Assembly (NCBI RefSeq): GCF_963966145.1
Contig: NC_091046.1
Span: forward strand, 19,840,001 to 19,904,000
Length of the DNA: 64,000 nt
Reading direction: 5' to 3'
Source of the DNA: Tenebrio molitor
Lineage: Eukaryota; Arthropoda; Insecta; Coleoptera; Tenebrionidae
The translations under genes and the position numbers were made by a program. Every line of letters starts with the position of its first letter. Within the stretch, counting starts at the first letter, position 1. Positions 35,091-47,653 of the stretch are shown here, one piece after another. The notes beneath the pieces are model-generated. The model was not told where the DNA came from. It searched no databases and saw only the letters and a list, made by a program, of their open reading frames with translations.

Positions 35091-35213
35091 ATTTCCAGCT
35101 GACAACGCCAAACGTCATGAATTCGACGTTAGACTGAAACCGAAGAGCATAAAAATAGACCGTAAGGTTCGTATCTTTCCCCACCATTGAAATCACACCA
35201 ATGACTTGAAACT

Positions 35214-35226
35214 TATATATAAAAAA
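35214..35226 (+). promoter_or_regulatory. Candidate TATA box
   Basis: TATATATAAAAAA stands at the left edge of a GC-richer 300-bp segment, in otherwise AT-rich DNA where such strings also occur by chance. A start site about 30 bases downstream would place the ATG at 35279 in a short leader and exclude the ATG at 35231. It would serve either the small reading frame or the first exon of the receptor gene. Confidence 0.35.
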
Positions 35227-35239
35227 GAAGATGCTTGTC

Positions 35240-35750
35240 TGTACGACACTAATTCAAACATCAATATTTTACCCCTCCATGGCCCCCACTCGTACGGACG
35301 ACTATCTTCAACAGGTAGAGAATCCCCTCCCGGCAGCGGTATCTCAAGTTGGAGGAGTTTCCATAGTCATTCTTCGTTTGATCTTCGTTGTGGTGCATCA
35401 ACTTACCCGTAGGGGACAACGGAGGACACCCCTCACGACATTTGCGACAACAATCGCCGTCACTTCAAGCCATTACTCCACTTCTTCTCATTAGACCTTG
35501 CTCAATAAATGGACTCGATTCACCGGGTGTTAAGTGATTATAGTAACATCACCTAAATTGTGAGATTTCAAAATTAACACCAGTGAAAGTGTGGTTGTTT
35601 TTATTATTAACAAGTGTTAAATTTTCGTTTATTAAACTAGATCACTTATTAGCTCAAGACATGTGTGAAGTGATGTCTGTAAGCTAGTGTTTCTTGTGTC
35701 ACAGGACCTCTGCAAGGACTTTATTGTAATTACTAAAATTTGGAGCTAAG
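35240..35750 (+). other. Candidate untranslated first exon of receptor gene
   Basis: The segment lies downstream of the TATA-like box and ends CTAAG|GTATGT at 35750/35751, a consensus splice donor. The only certain upstream requirement is that exon 47576 starts directly after an acceptor, so some exon must precede it. This is the best-looking candidate in the window. Joining the two would imply an 11.8-kb first intron. Against it, the segment also contains AATAAA at 35504 and a small open frame, so it may be a separate short transcript. Confidence 0.3.
35279..35494 (+). CDS. Candidate 71-residue membrane microprotein
   Basis: A frame starting at ATG (CCTCCATGGCC, G at +4) encodes 71 residues. 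The N-terminus is MAPTRTDDYLQQVENPLP. A hydrophobic stretch at residues 21-39 (VSQVGGVSIVILRLIFVVV) could be one membrane helix despite one arginine. It is followed by a basic patch (LTRRGQRR, 42-49) and a Ser/Thr-rich tail. A TATA-like box lies 53 bases before the end of the leader and AATAAA follows the stop by 9 bases. Base composition is clearly richer in GC than the flanks. I do not recognise the protein. It could be a real small gene, an upstream ORF in the receptor's leader, or chance. Confidence 0.35.
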   Translation: MAPTRTDDYLQQVENPLPAAVSQVGGVSIVILRLIFVVVHQLTRRGQRRTPLTTFATTIAVTSSHYSTSSH

Positions 35751-38700
35751 GTATGTTATGATAATTTACTTTAGTTGGCGGAGATTTCAATGCGCAATTA
35801 AGCGCTAACCTCAAGGAGACTGTTGTGATCGATCAGACGGCAAACCTTCCGCCGGAAACAACGTAAACCAATATAGTGGTTGGCGATTATATAAAGGACA
35901 TTTTATTTAAAAATTAAACAGTACTGCATCTTAAATATAAGCTATTAATAAACACAAGACACAGAAACTGAAATAATGTAATTATTATAAAGTACATAGA
36001 TACATCTGTGTCGATAACAATTTTCCAATTTTGTTTAAATGTGCTTGACTGGAAACAATTCTATGGACCATATATTTTCTACCTCTACTACTACGAAACT
36101 GTAAATCTCTACTAATCCGGCTTATTGCTCGACTTCCAGTAAAATGTGGTTAAGAAAGTGTAATAAATGCTTGCCTATACTTAGTCAAAGTGGTAAGACC
36201 CATCAACTTTTAGCTCCTACAACAATAATTTCTGAAAAGTACCGAACCATTTATGGAGAACATATCCATTATAACTCAAAATGTATACTTCCGATTTCAA
36301 TTGACTTCTAGAGGTCGTGTCGTTTCCTAAAATTCTGATCTATATTTTTTTTTATATATTAAACGGCAACGTGATTCTTCTCCGTCGGATTTAAACGTCT
36401 TATGAATAATAGGTTAATGTGCTAATCGGTACCGGCATAATACAACTGTTTATTTAATTTACACAAAATTGTTTCATTGATGCTGTTGAAATTTTGTTAG
36501 TGATTGTTAAAGATTAGACAATATCTAATAAAATGTAAAGCGCTTATGTGCCGATCATTAAATAAGTAATTGTATTTGAAAATTATTTTGGAATACAACA
36601 CTTAATTTAATTTTTTTTACTTCACTTTAAAAACAACTCTCTTATTAACGGTTTGTTTAAAATCGTTATTATTAGTAAATGAACCAGTAAATAGCATCAT
36701 TAATAAAAAAAATCTAATTATGTATTAAAACAAAGTAGTACTGCGTTTTCCTCTTTAAAACTACTCGTTCAAAAAGTATTTAAATAGTAACAATACAGAC
36801 CTGTTATGTACCTACACATAAGTGTGGATTGCAATACCTTAATGCAATCATCAATATTTATTATTTACTACTGATATTTGATACTAATTACTTGTAATTA
36901 CTAATTATACTTAATTAATCTAAAGGATATGTAAATTATAAAGGAAATCAATTAAACGGCATACCTATAGTGCTGTTATAAAACAATTGGTTTTTGATTT
37001 GATGTTGTTATAATATGTTATCTCTGGAGCTTGAAATTAATAGAATACGACTTAACCATTTCCAATCTAAGTTTAATTTGGAAATTCACTTCTACCTTAT
37101 CGTAAATTCATGAATCATATTGCTGCTGCCATCTATCGTTCAAGTGTTGCATCGCGTATTTTTCCCTCTTTCAGCGAATGCTTCCCGACGTGTTCTTTTC
37201 GGTCTTCAACATTTTCAATGAGGTATAAAACTGATTAGTATTTGAAAGAGAACATGAGATTGTGTGGGCGAGATAGACCAGACTATTAATCAGAAAGAGT
37301 ACCTACTCATTATCATTTTATTCAGAGTAAATCAGACATTCTCAAATCAAGCTCAAAATATGAAAAAAATTACGTCATCGAAAATACGTCCGTTTTTCTT
37401 AACGGCATATATATCAAACTATAATAATCTTTGAGTAATTGTTCAGCTCGACGCAAGTTAATATGCAATAAATATGGATATGTCGGTACGGAATGTTTGT
37501 CCCATACCTACAATGTTCAACGAGCGAATACATAACCTGTACGCATATTGTGAATTATTATGATGTAGTTTCAACCTGCAACACCAATTCTGTGATAAAA
37601 ATCGTAACATAAATTCTATTCCAATTAAATTATTTTAGCGGATTTATTGGATCTTTTTTTATATTTTTATATCGAGAATAAATGTTTAAATGTTTTTAAC
37701 ATTTAATGCACCAATATATAAAAAACTAATAATAAATATGTATTTAATTTAATACTCAAATTTGCTACCATACACTGTGGTGGGAGTACCTACTATAAAT
37801 AACTGGCAAAGACTTATTTATTATTTCTTGATCATTGTTCAATGAAGCGGACCTACTACTTAAATTTAAATCAAAAATTTTAGAATTTCTTTTAAATTTA
37901 ATTATTGCTACTTTTTTTTCGAATATGAATATGTATTAGGTGCTAATAGAATTAATAATGTGTTATATTAAAGGGAAAAGTTATTTTATCCAGAGCAAGT
38001 AACAAGTAATAGGTGATTTAAGTATTTTTTACTCGAACAGAACACCTACATATCTTCCCTCCTTAGAGCAAACCTTATAATAAGAATTTCCAATAATAAG
38101 TGTTTATTTTATTAAAATAAAAATTTGACACTACTGTTTGTGTTGGAATAAATTGTACATATATTTTTTGTTTGTGTCTATCAAAATTTCACCATTATGA
38201 CATGTGACATACTAAGAAAAGTGTGTTATGAAAATATAATTTCGTTTGTCCAAAACATTAGCACATTGAGAAATTAGTCATGTTTTCATTAAGTTTATCG
38301 GAACACAACCTAAGGCTATCTTGAATAAATAAGTACATAATCGAGAAAGTAAAAATTAGAGATTCCCACAGTTCAGATCCTGTATCGAAGTTTCTTGCGG
38401 TTGTAGAGTGACATACACCTATTCTTTGAAAGTAACGCCCAGTTTTACTCTAAATGATCCTCACAATGATGTCATCATGTATTTTTGTAATTCTTGATTA
38501 AAGCATTATTTTATGAATAATACAGAAAAGTTGTTTAGTGAATCATTAAATCGAAGAAACTGTTTTAGTCTCGGTTTTCAATTCACTCGTGGTAAATTCC
38601 CTGTTTCAAACTCTATATTCATTTTTTTAATCTTTGTTTAATTTGAAATATTTTAATTTGCTTGCTTCCATCAACTTACATAAAAATTAATAGATTTTAA

Positions 38701-40572
38701 AATTTAATGAAAACGGTTATTATATTTTGTAGCTAATTAAAATGGCGGAATAACCATTTTGATTTAAATGTCCTGACATCCTCTTATTGTCTGAAGAACT
38801 ATATGCCTGTTTGTTTGTTTTTGGTATAGTTTCTCTATAATGGTTGTAATAGGAGAAAGTACTCTTAGAGAAAAAATGACAGAGACGAGTAAAATATCTG
38901 TCATTGATGAACATCAATTAATTGATAGTAATTAAGAAACAATTAACACGAATTTAATTTTAAATTGATTTAAGCATAAATTCTTTTATTTTTCCTTAAT
39001 GTTTAACTTTATGAAATTATAACTCATATTAAAAAAACATAATACTGATTAAATATTCCAATTGTTAAATCCGAACAAAAAAAATCGGTGCTATGGTTCA
39101 TGCAAAATGATCTTGTGTGATGTGGTTCCGGACAAATCAATAAATTGTTCAGCAATGAAATATTTAGATCTTGCATTTTCAATTGTTTGCAAAGAATAAT
39201 ATAAACAGTAAATGATTTTTATGATCCCAAGATAAATAAGTACGTATTTACGTACTAAAGTGGCTTTAAAAATAAAATTAATAACATTTGGTATGAAAGG
39301 TACAGTAAAACTGGCAATTATTATTAAAATATTGCATGCACAATCATAAAGTTAAAACTGATCATGCTAAAAATTACTACACAACTTTCAAAACATTCCC
39401 TCAACCCATAATACTAAAAATGAATATGTTTTGAAGTGATTAAAACAAATCAGATTATGTAAAAATCTGGAAAAAAAAATGTAATTGGAGGATCAGTAGG
39501 ATTGGAAAAATTACGTTAAAAACAAAATAAGTCCCGAATAGAGAGCCAGTTTATGTTATCAACAGAACACGTCTTATAAAAGAATTAAAATGAAAACTAC
39601 CAATTATAAAACATAATGAATCTAACTGTGTGGGTGATGGCCTTCTTGTTGCAAATATGGAACATGATTGCAAGACATCAAACTGTAGTCATTATGGTTA
39701 TTGTCTGAAAGATCATTACCTGCATAATCTTCCTCATTATTCGATTTACCTAGATTGCTAAGACATAAGAAATAAAATTTACCTCCAACAATACAAATAA
39801 AATTCGAACAAAAATTTCCATAAAAACGCCATTAAATACATGAATTATTTCAAAATGAAGCAATAAATCAGTGAGATATGTTAAAAGAGTGTTATAAAAT
39901 TTTGAACTACATTTTTATTACCCTTTAAAACTCATAGCTTATCTCTTAAAGTTTTGGTAACTCGAAAAATGCTCTAACTATTAGACATTAAATCTTTATG
40001 ATCTGGATAGTACACTTAGGGTCAATCGTATTAAAAATTTTAACATACCATACCGATAATTTTGTTTAAATACTGTTGAAACAAAATGTTATACATATGT
40101 CAATTGCACTGAATATTTTAGTAATAATTTCTACACATAAAGAACATGTTATGTGTGACTAAAAAATAACATATTTATTTTAATTTAAAATAAATAAAGT
40201 TGTTATCAAATTCAGTTAATTATTCATAAGAAATTTTTTGAACTCTACATAAACTACATAAGATTTTCAACTGTTCTTCAAATTGCTTATTAAAAATATA
40301 GTATAAATAATTTTTAAAAATGTAGCCTATAAAATAACATTTAGAGCAGTATTAATATTAATTTAAATGACAATTGTGACAACAAAAAGATTCTAGTTGA
40401 TCCACATTCATCTCATAATCATAATCACGAGCTTGTGCAGATGCGCTTGAATATTTTCTATAGAATTAAAAAATATAATAAATATGTATATCTAATTATT
40501 TCGAACTTTTAAACAAATCAGGTGAAAAAGAAATAAAAATAGTTTGCTCATAATTATTCCTTATTTATATCA
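35751..40572. other. Repeat-poor gene-less stretch
   Basis: Very AT-rich, with no coding region and no inverted-repeat element recognised over almost 5 kb, unlike the element-dense DNA on either side. A slightly more complex block lies at 37120-37280. It probably contains cis-regulatory or intronic DNA of the downstream receptor gene. Confidence 0.4.
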
Positions 40573-40921
40573 TGCGTTCAAATGAAAACCTGGGCTGAGT
40601 AAGCGTTGAAAAAAGTAAACCATTTGGAACAGTGTAAAGTTTGATTTCCCGCCGTTTGACACGAATGACATTTGTTTATGTTTAATCGTCACATAATTGA
40701 CATGTCTGTTTTTAGCAAGATATTTGCTTCGAGAATAGGAATCGTTAGTTATCCTATTTTTAATGCATTTGCAAAGAAAGAAGAACAAAACAGAAAGATT
40801 TTTTATATATATAAATTTTAGGTGAGCTGTCAACATGCTCTAATTACAACTGTTAATTTACACAGCAAAGCAATCGACGGTTTCCAACGCCTTCCCAGTC
40901 CAGGATTTCATTTGAACGCCC
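40573..40921. mobile_element. MITE with GCGTTCAAATGAAA ends
   Basis: GCGTTCAAATGAAAACCTGG (40574) and the inverted CCAGGATTTCATTTGAACGC (to 40919) are terminal repeats of about 35 bases with a few mismatches. The interior is non-coding. The minus-strand frame 40570-40836 is incidental. Confidence 0.75.
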
Positions 40922-42408
40922 GATATATTCTATTTAATATATGCATACGTCACATCTAATGACTAGTAACATAAACCATAAGTTGCATGTACCAAGTGAT
41001 TTTTTTAACAATTGTAATTTCAAATTTCAGAATTATTCCAATTTCATTAGCTTCAATTTGGTTACTAATTTCAAGTTGAATATAAGTTATCTTTTTATAG
41101 TCAAGATAAAGCCGAAAGCCGTTACTATAGTCTGACAATCCACAAACAAAAACACTTTGATTGATCGCTCCCGTAGGTAATTTGCTGGTGTTATTTTTTT
41201 AAAAGCATTTTTGTATACTCGTGTTACATCTAAACCCTATTCAATGTTTCAGATGCAGAGGCAAAAACGCTTTTGACATTACATATTCGGCATTATTTAG
41301 ATTCAGTAAAGTAAAACTGTTTAGGATGTTGTTCCATTGGTCAGACAGCGGCCCAGCGTTAAATTCGCTATTTGATGGATGAGTAAAATTAAGACAATTT
41401 TTTGCAATAAAGAAATTATAAAGCTTACATTGTTATGACAACTAGGAAGTAGTACCATGTTAGTTCACACCAATATTGGACACTGTCGGCGAGTACAAAG
41501 AGATCTGGATCAGAATATCAGGTGTGCAATGATTGATGGGCTGGACGCGGGTCGGAGAACATTACTAAACGGTTCCTCCTTCTCGTCGTGAAGCCTCAAT
41601 TCAACACCTCTTCGTTTGATCGAACCCGCGATCTTCACTCCGGTGCGTTTTAATCTTCTCATTATGTAGTAGGTGGAAACATCGTGATCTTGTATGAGCT
41701 TTTTTATAATGTTCGCTTAAAGTAACATTTTTGATATTAAAAGTTTGTTACGGTATATTAGTCCGCCAGGTAATCTCTGGACTTCCAAAGATATGTAATT
41801 ATAAAATGCAAAAGTTCAGATCATCAAAAAAGGAAACTTTTTTTTATTATATGAAACCCTATACAACATTAAAAAAATGCGAATTACTTTTACATACATT
41901 TATCTTTACACCGTAAAAAAAATAAATGCAAGTATTTATGAGCACAATGAAGTTTGTCACCGAATGCTTTAATAGTTTTTTGTTAATTTACCGACTTTTT
42001 TTGAAAACCGCTTTGAAAATTAGTTGTACATACTTATTTATATTCGAAATTAAATTCAAAAAGCCATTGTTGTTTGCCTCGCTAATATCACGGAAGAGTC
42101 TATGAGCATTCTATTAGTAAAGCTGAAACGGAGAGTTCAGTACAGCACCTAGCACTGTTCCATCTAGTGCATCTGCCATATTAATACATACATACGAGTA
42201 TATTAAAAACACAATTCTAATTTTTCAAGGTGTTTAAGATTAATTAGTGATGTTTGTATATATTAAATATTTGTTCAACCATAAGTGCATATAAAAAAGT
42301 TATATACGCAGCTGTACTTCATGAAATGTATTTTTATAACATTGCGCAGGAAGAATCAGGATAAAATTACGATATGCAACAATATATCCATTCTCGGATA
42401 ACCTGTTG
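40922..42408. other. Gene-less stretch
   Basis: Mostly AT-rich. A GC-richer patch at 41460-41665 (GGACGCGGGTCGGAGAACAT, then GATCGAACCCGCGATCTTCA) could be an old SINE or retroelement fragment, but its B-box-like string is imperfect and no tail is clear. Confidence 0.35.
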
Positions 42409-42630
42409 TATAGTGTTCCCATTTTTAATTTGGTTTTACTACCAGCCCTGTTGTCAGGGAGTTAAATACCCTGACAATAGGCAACTACCGCCATAAATCC
42501 TAGGACTGTAAAAGAACGTCTGTTGTCTGACCAGGTTACAATATCTTCACTATTGCCAAAACCACAACCCCAGCCCCTGATAATTACAATTGCACTGCCA
42601 TAAAACCAAATTATAAATGGGAAAACTATA
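42409..42630. mobile_element. MITE with TATAGTGTTCCCATTT ends
   Basis: TATAGTGTTCCCATTTTTAA (42409) and the inverse of AAATTATAAATGGGAAAACT (to about 42630) form arms of about 36 bases that include TTTGGTTTTA. Within, CAGCCCTGTTGTCAGGGAGT and CTGACAATAGG are also partly inverted. About 220 bp, non-coding. Confidence 0.75.
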
Positions 42631-44695
42631 CCTGCTTATTTTTAAAAACTCAATTGTAAAGTACCGTTTCAACATTTCAATAAGTACCTACTAAAAAAAA
42701 ACAATATCCATTTCCAAGTTCATCACGTTAAAAGTGAATGAATGAATAAATACACTTATTGACAAGAAGAATCTAACTTCCTTTTGGGGAGTTTATATAC
42801 AAAATACAACGCCTTATACTCGTATATGCAAGTTTAAAACAAACGACAAAAATGTTTTGCAAGAAATATTTCTTTACTTTTAAATGAACTCAAAAAATTA
42901 TTCTTCAGAAATATTTTACTTCCATACAAGGAATGGAAGGTCAGTGATGCATTCAAAATCGAAATAGTTTCCAGATGTCAAATTCTAATTTTTCCATCCT
43001 CAAAACGTAAAGAAATGTGATTCCTAGCATGGCGGCTTCGCGTGTGTATTTTTTTACAACCCTTGCAAAATTGCACCAATTTGAATGTTTTTGTTTGTAA
43101 AGTATTCGTCACAATCAGAGTCAAAGTTTATCAATTTTGGTACCAATCGAATCTGCTATTTTGGAAATACATATTCGCACTTTTTCGTACAATTTTGTAC
43201 GTACTTGTAACACTTGTAACCGTCAATTATAAATATTGTATTTGGCAACTTTCTAGCTAATTCTACCAAAATTATCATATTATAAACAATTGTGAAAAAT
43301 AATGAAACTCATGTTCCCCATGCCATTATTCTTATAGGTTTTGCAGCAAGCAACCATCAACTTATTTCATATAGAATTTGTATGAAGATAGCAAAAGTAG
43401 GAAAAATTAGCTTTCAGTTTGATAAAAAGAATACAAATTTGTAAGGTAATTTTAATTATGTACTTATTTATTACTGTGCAGCGACAATATCATGATATAA
43501 TTTTTGAAAGATCACGTCTGTCAATATAACTCTCCATAGATCACATTAAATTACTAGTTTGATGAAAAGCGTTTATCCGCTTTGGCAGTGTTGATGTACT
43601 TACAATGGGAACTTCAAATAATAGATCTAGATTCTTGACATGACCGTAACATATGTTTGAAAACGCATAATACACTCCCGACTGAATATTAAATGGATGG
43701 TATGCCTGGCGATAATTTTGTGCTTGAATTTATAATTGCGAATTCTGTGGGATGCTTTTAAATCGATTTATATAAATATGGTTTAATAAAGAACATCGTG
43801 TGACCTAACATTATTATTATAATTATTAATCACGCAATCCAAAGGACCAGGTTTTAGGACGGAAAGAACGAAAAGTTACAACCATAAAGTTAATTAAATA
43901 TTGGCGTATTTTTACAATTTTTAAATTTATAAATAAATAAAATTTAGATTCTTCCGACGCTAAAACACGTTATTTACGGTATTATAGTCCTTCTTTAATA
44001 AATCTAATAAGTACACAGATGCCATGTACATACAATGTACCTACAAGAATATAACCTGTAATAGTGACGCAAATATTTATACAAAATAATATTTAATGGA
44101 TACTTTAGATATAAAAATGTTGTAAATTTTAGACTGACAAGACTAGATCAAATGTTAACTTGGTTGTGGTGTTATTAAAAAATTACAGAATTGACTGCGT
44201 AATGAAGAACTTTTATTGATCAATATTTTTCAGGAGTGTCATCTTCTGAATGTAATTATTTGTTGACATTTTTTTAAATATCAACATTTGATATGCAGAC
44301 CACACATTATTTTATTGATACAAAGTTATCCAATTAGGTCCGACAATAAAAATATAAAATCAAATTCAATGAAATGTCTTCTAAAAGATAAATATTGGTT
44401 TTCAGAGTATTCGCAAAGTCGGTTCTTTGTACTTCTATATTCAAAATGTTTTATTTGATTTTTTAAATGACTCATTATCATTTACAACATATTTAAGTGT
44501 ATTAAGTATTCAACATAATAAAATGTGATCACTTATAACTCAGAGTTAATATATCAATACCATACGTGTATAATATATTCTCCAGCAATAGCTTACAGAA
44601 GATTTTTTGATGATAAAATTATTCTAATAAAATAAGCGTAGTTGCATCATCTTGTTAATGCATTTATTTATCGTTAGATTTAATAACTGGTGTTT
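42631..44695. other. AT-rich gene-less stretch
   Basis: No coding sequence or repeat recognised. The frame at 43042-43260 has no domain and is not preceded by a convincing start. Confidence 0.45.
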
Positions 44696-44945
44696 TCTTT
44701 TTAATTTGACGTCGAAGTTGGCGTTGAAGAGTCGATTGTAAACGCACCACCGATCAGCTCTTTAAATCTAACCTCACTTTAGCGTGTTTTAATATGCAGT
44801 TTCAAAAATCAGTCGGTCGTTTAACCTCACTTTTTGCGTTGTTCGTGTTTTAACTCTGCAATTTGAAAAATCAGTGTTTTTAAGGCGAGTGATTCATTCA
44901 CAATCGACTCTTCAAAGTCCACTTTGACGCCAAATTTTTAAAAAC
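44696..44945. mobile_element. MITE, GAGTCGATTGTGAACGCAC family, copy 3
   Basis: GTTGGCGTTGAAGAGTCGAT (near 44717) and the inverted ATCGACTCTTCAAAGTCCAC (near 44902) are outer arms. The centre holds two similar units containing AACCTCACTTT and GCGTGTTTTAA/GCGTTGTTCGTGTTTTAA. It is the longest copy of the family here, about 250 bp, and non-coding. Confidence 0.85.
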
Positions 44946-47575
44946 AGGCTTTATACCTTATTAAAGGAATTTTTACAAAAATAGGACCCTTATTGTTTTT
45001 ATTGAGTTTCAGTACAATTAAGAAAAAATTATATAACTAAACGAACTATTATAGATCATTCCTTTAATTGAGCTTCCTCATGTATTCTGTACTCATGTGC
45101 CACCATACAAGTTTTATATTAACGTAAATAATAAGGTTACAAACAAAACGGATAATTCTAGTTTTGTATTTTTTATCACCATTGAAAAATTGCAGACTTG
45201 TACACAAAACTTTTGAAGTATCTCCTGGAAATAATGTTTATATTGTATAATTAATTATAAGTAAATTCCGGCAAACAAATACATTTCACTTGATTCCATT
45301 TCAGATGGTTGTATTGGGTCAGATAAAAACGGAGAGTTAATTAAAATTTAACAACATATTTGATTTCATAATGAAGCACCTCACTATAATTTATAATCTC
45401 GAAATCGTTCTTCTCTCTTATAAATGTCTTTAAGCACATAAAGAGATCAACACAAGATGGCCTCGTTGTGAATTATGAAAATGAAGTAACTTCCCGGTAA
45501 CCCCGCTTAATGAGAAGAATATTCATAAAGCAATCTCAAATATATAGGTCATCAACAAACAGATAAGGCCATAATACTCTAAGATCTAATTAAGAGACTT
45601 AATTAACAAATAATTTCAGAAGTTCAGTTGAGTTGTTGGCAAAATCAATCTTTTAAATATATATTATACAGGATGGTAGCAATCTTTATGAAACTTGTAA
45701 AATAGTTACTTTGCTAGTAATTGACTACAAAGAAGAGACAAGGCTACGACATGTTTCACATATCCTAATTACACGCGAAAATAATAGCATTTGGGTAGAC
45801 CATGCATGAAACTTTAACCGCGGCAAATGGGTAGGTCATGAGAACCAAACTATTTTAAGTAAACAATTGTTTTCACTTTCCTTGAGTTTGTTTTATATAT
45901 CGTCTAAATAGCTATCCATAAGATTGCAAAACTGAAAAGTCGTTTATTTATAGTAATTGCACAAGTGCAACCAACTATTATTTGTGTGACGTTTTTTACG
46001 ACATTGACTTCATGGATCGCTCGACAGGTACTTATCACTTCAAACCATTGACTATTTTGAGCGTTCACAATAAGAATGAAAAATTTTCCCTTGGCTACAG
46101 ACTTTTTTAGGCAAACTGACATAACACATCATTACAATGTAGGTTTAATAACACGCGATTGTAGTGATATTTTGCAATAGGTATATAATGTTAACCGATT
46201 TTCTGTTTATAATCGCAATAACCCTGAGCCTAATTGCAAGGAAGAAGCGCATCAGAACTCGAGATTATATTTTAATTAATAAATAAAAACAAGGTAAAAA
46301 TTATTACCGACATTTACGCTGTTCCTGTTGATTTATTTTCGTATTGTTTTAAAACAATCATATTATGTCTACAATTTACATAACTGTGTTATGTTATTTT
46401 ATGTCAAATAAAGAGCAAAATTTTTTTTGTTTTTAATATATTAAAAAATATTCATTATGAGGTAAAAACTACCTTTTTTCTGGCGCAGAGGAGATTCGGT
46501 GCAATATTTATGACGAACATTTTAACCAATTGCCATTGTTAAGCATAACTCAACGACAACCTTATAATTTATATGATGACATAGGCGGTTGTTGTCACAA
46601 ATTGTATGGTGAAATAAATCACCATAACGGATTTACCTTTGAGAAGAATTTAAGAATTTTATTGAAAAATGAACACGGGTGACTCTTTCTTGCCTGTACA
46701 AACTCTTATGAGGTAAATTTTTGCAGTTCCGCTAGAAAAACCAGCACTTTTGATTTCGCAGTCTTTTTACCGTGTCAGGATTTACACAACAGAGACTTTC
46801 TGTGTTACACTTATCACGGTCAAACTCCGTTTTATTGAGGTCCGGATCATTAGTAATTTATTAGTTTTGTTTTGTGCGGCACCACTGAACAATCGTACAA
46901 TAGTCGGAAATTTTAATACAATTATATTTTATTATCTCATTGTTCGATACCTAGATCTTATAAGAACGATGTTCTTTGAAACATATGCAATTACGATAAG
47001 GTAAAGACAACGTTTCGTTAAACAATTTATTCCTCACATATTAACTTTGAACATTTTGTTCATCTGTTCATTTACACTCATTAAGTTATCAACGCAGCAT
47101 GATGCATTTAAATGAAAAGTTTTGTCTTTAATGAATCTGTTATTGAAACAAACTTTGATGAAACTCACGACTAGGACTACATCCTTTATGAAACGAAACT
47201 AATCCTCACTGTTATCCGTGTCGTGACCTCTTTGCGACCTCAATATATCATAAAGATCGTCATCTAAAATATGTATACGACCCAAAAATTCTTATTGGTC
47301 AAATTGCAGTACGACAAAGTAATTAACGGACATAATTCAAATATGACATGTATTACTTAGCGTTAATTGTTTGACCTTTAATCTCAATTTTAAGGTTATA
47401 CAAATATGTATGCCCAAGCAACTGAGTTTTTAAGCTACTCTTCTGATTTGTAAAAAAATATAATACTGCTATTATAACGCCATAATAATTGTTAATACAA
47501 TTTATTCAAAATACATATTGTGTTTATTTATTTTTTTACATATATCTATTTTACTCTAATTTTATTTGATTTCAG
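44946..47575. other. AT-rich DNA before the first coding exon
   Basis: No coding region is seen. The last 45 bases before 47576 form a pyrimidine-rich tract ending TTTGATTTCAG, a good 3' splice site. This stretch is therefore at least partly a 5'-UTR intron. Confidence 0.5.
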
Positions 47576-47653
47576 ATGAACCAAACGTGCAAAGTATGCG
47601 GTGAACCAGCAGCGGGATTTCATTTTGGAGCTTTCACGTGTGAAGGATGTAAG
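47576..47653 (+). CDS. kni: Knirps/eagle-family nuclear receptor, coding exon 1
   Basis: Twenty-six codons, ATG to AAG, encode the first zinc finger of the DNA-binding domain: cysteines at residues 5, 8, 22 and 25, with the P-box start CEGCK at 22-26. The P-box helix contacts the DNA half-site. The exon lies between TTTGATTTCAG and a donor GTTAGT at 47654 and ends in phase 0, so it joins directly to the exon at 62037. The family is unmistakable (knirps, knirps-like and eagle in flies; NR0A). These are orphan receptors that bind DNA and repress transcription in the nucleus. Which paralogue it is cannot be settled: parts of the DNA-binding domain look as close to eagle as to knirps, so the symbol is provisional. 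Confidence 0.95.

Noticed and set aside
41590..41660. Second tRNA-like or SINE head (GATCGAACCCGCGATC)
   Set aside because: The B-box match is imperfect and neither an A box, tail nor second copy is evident.
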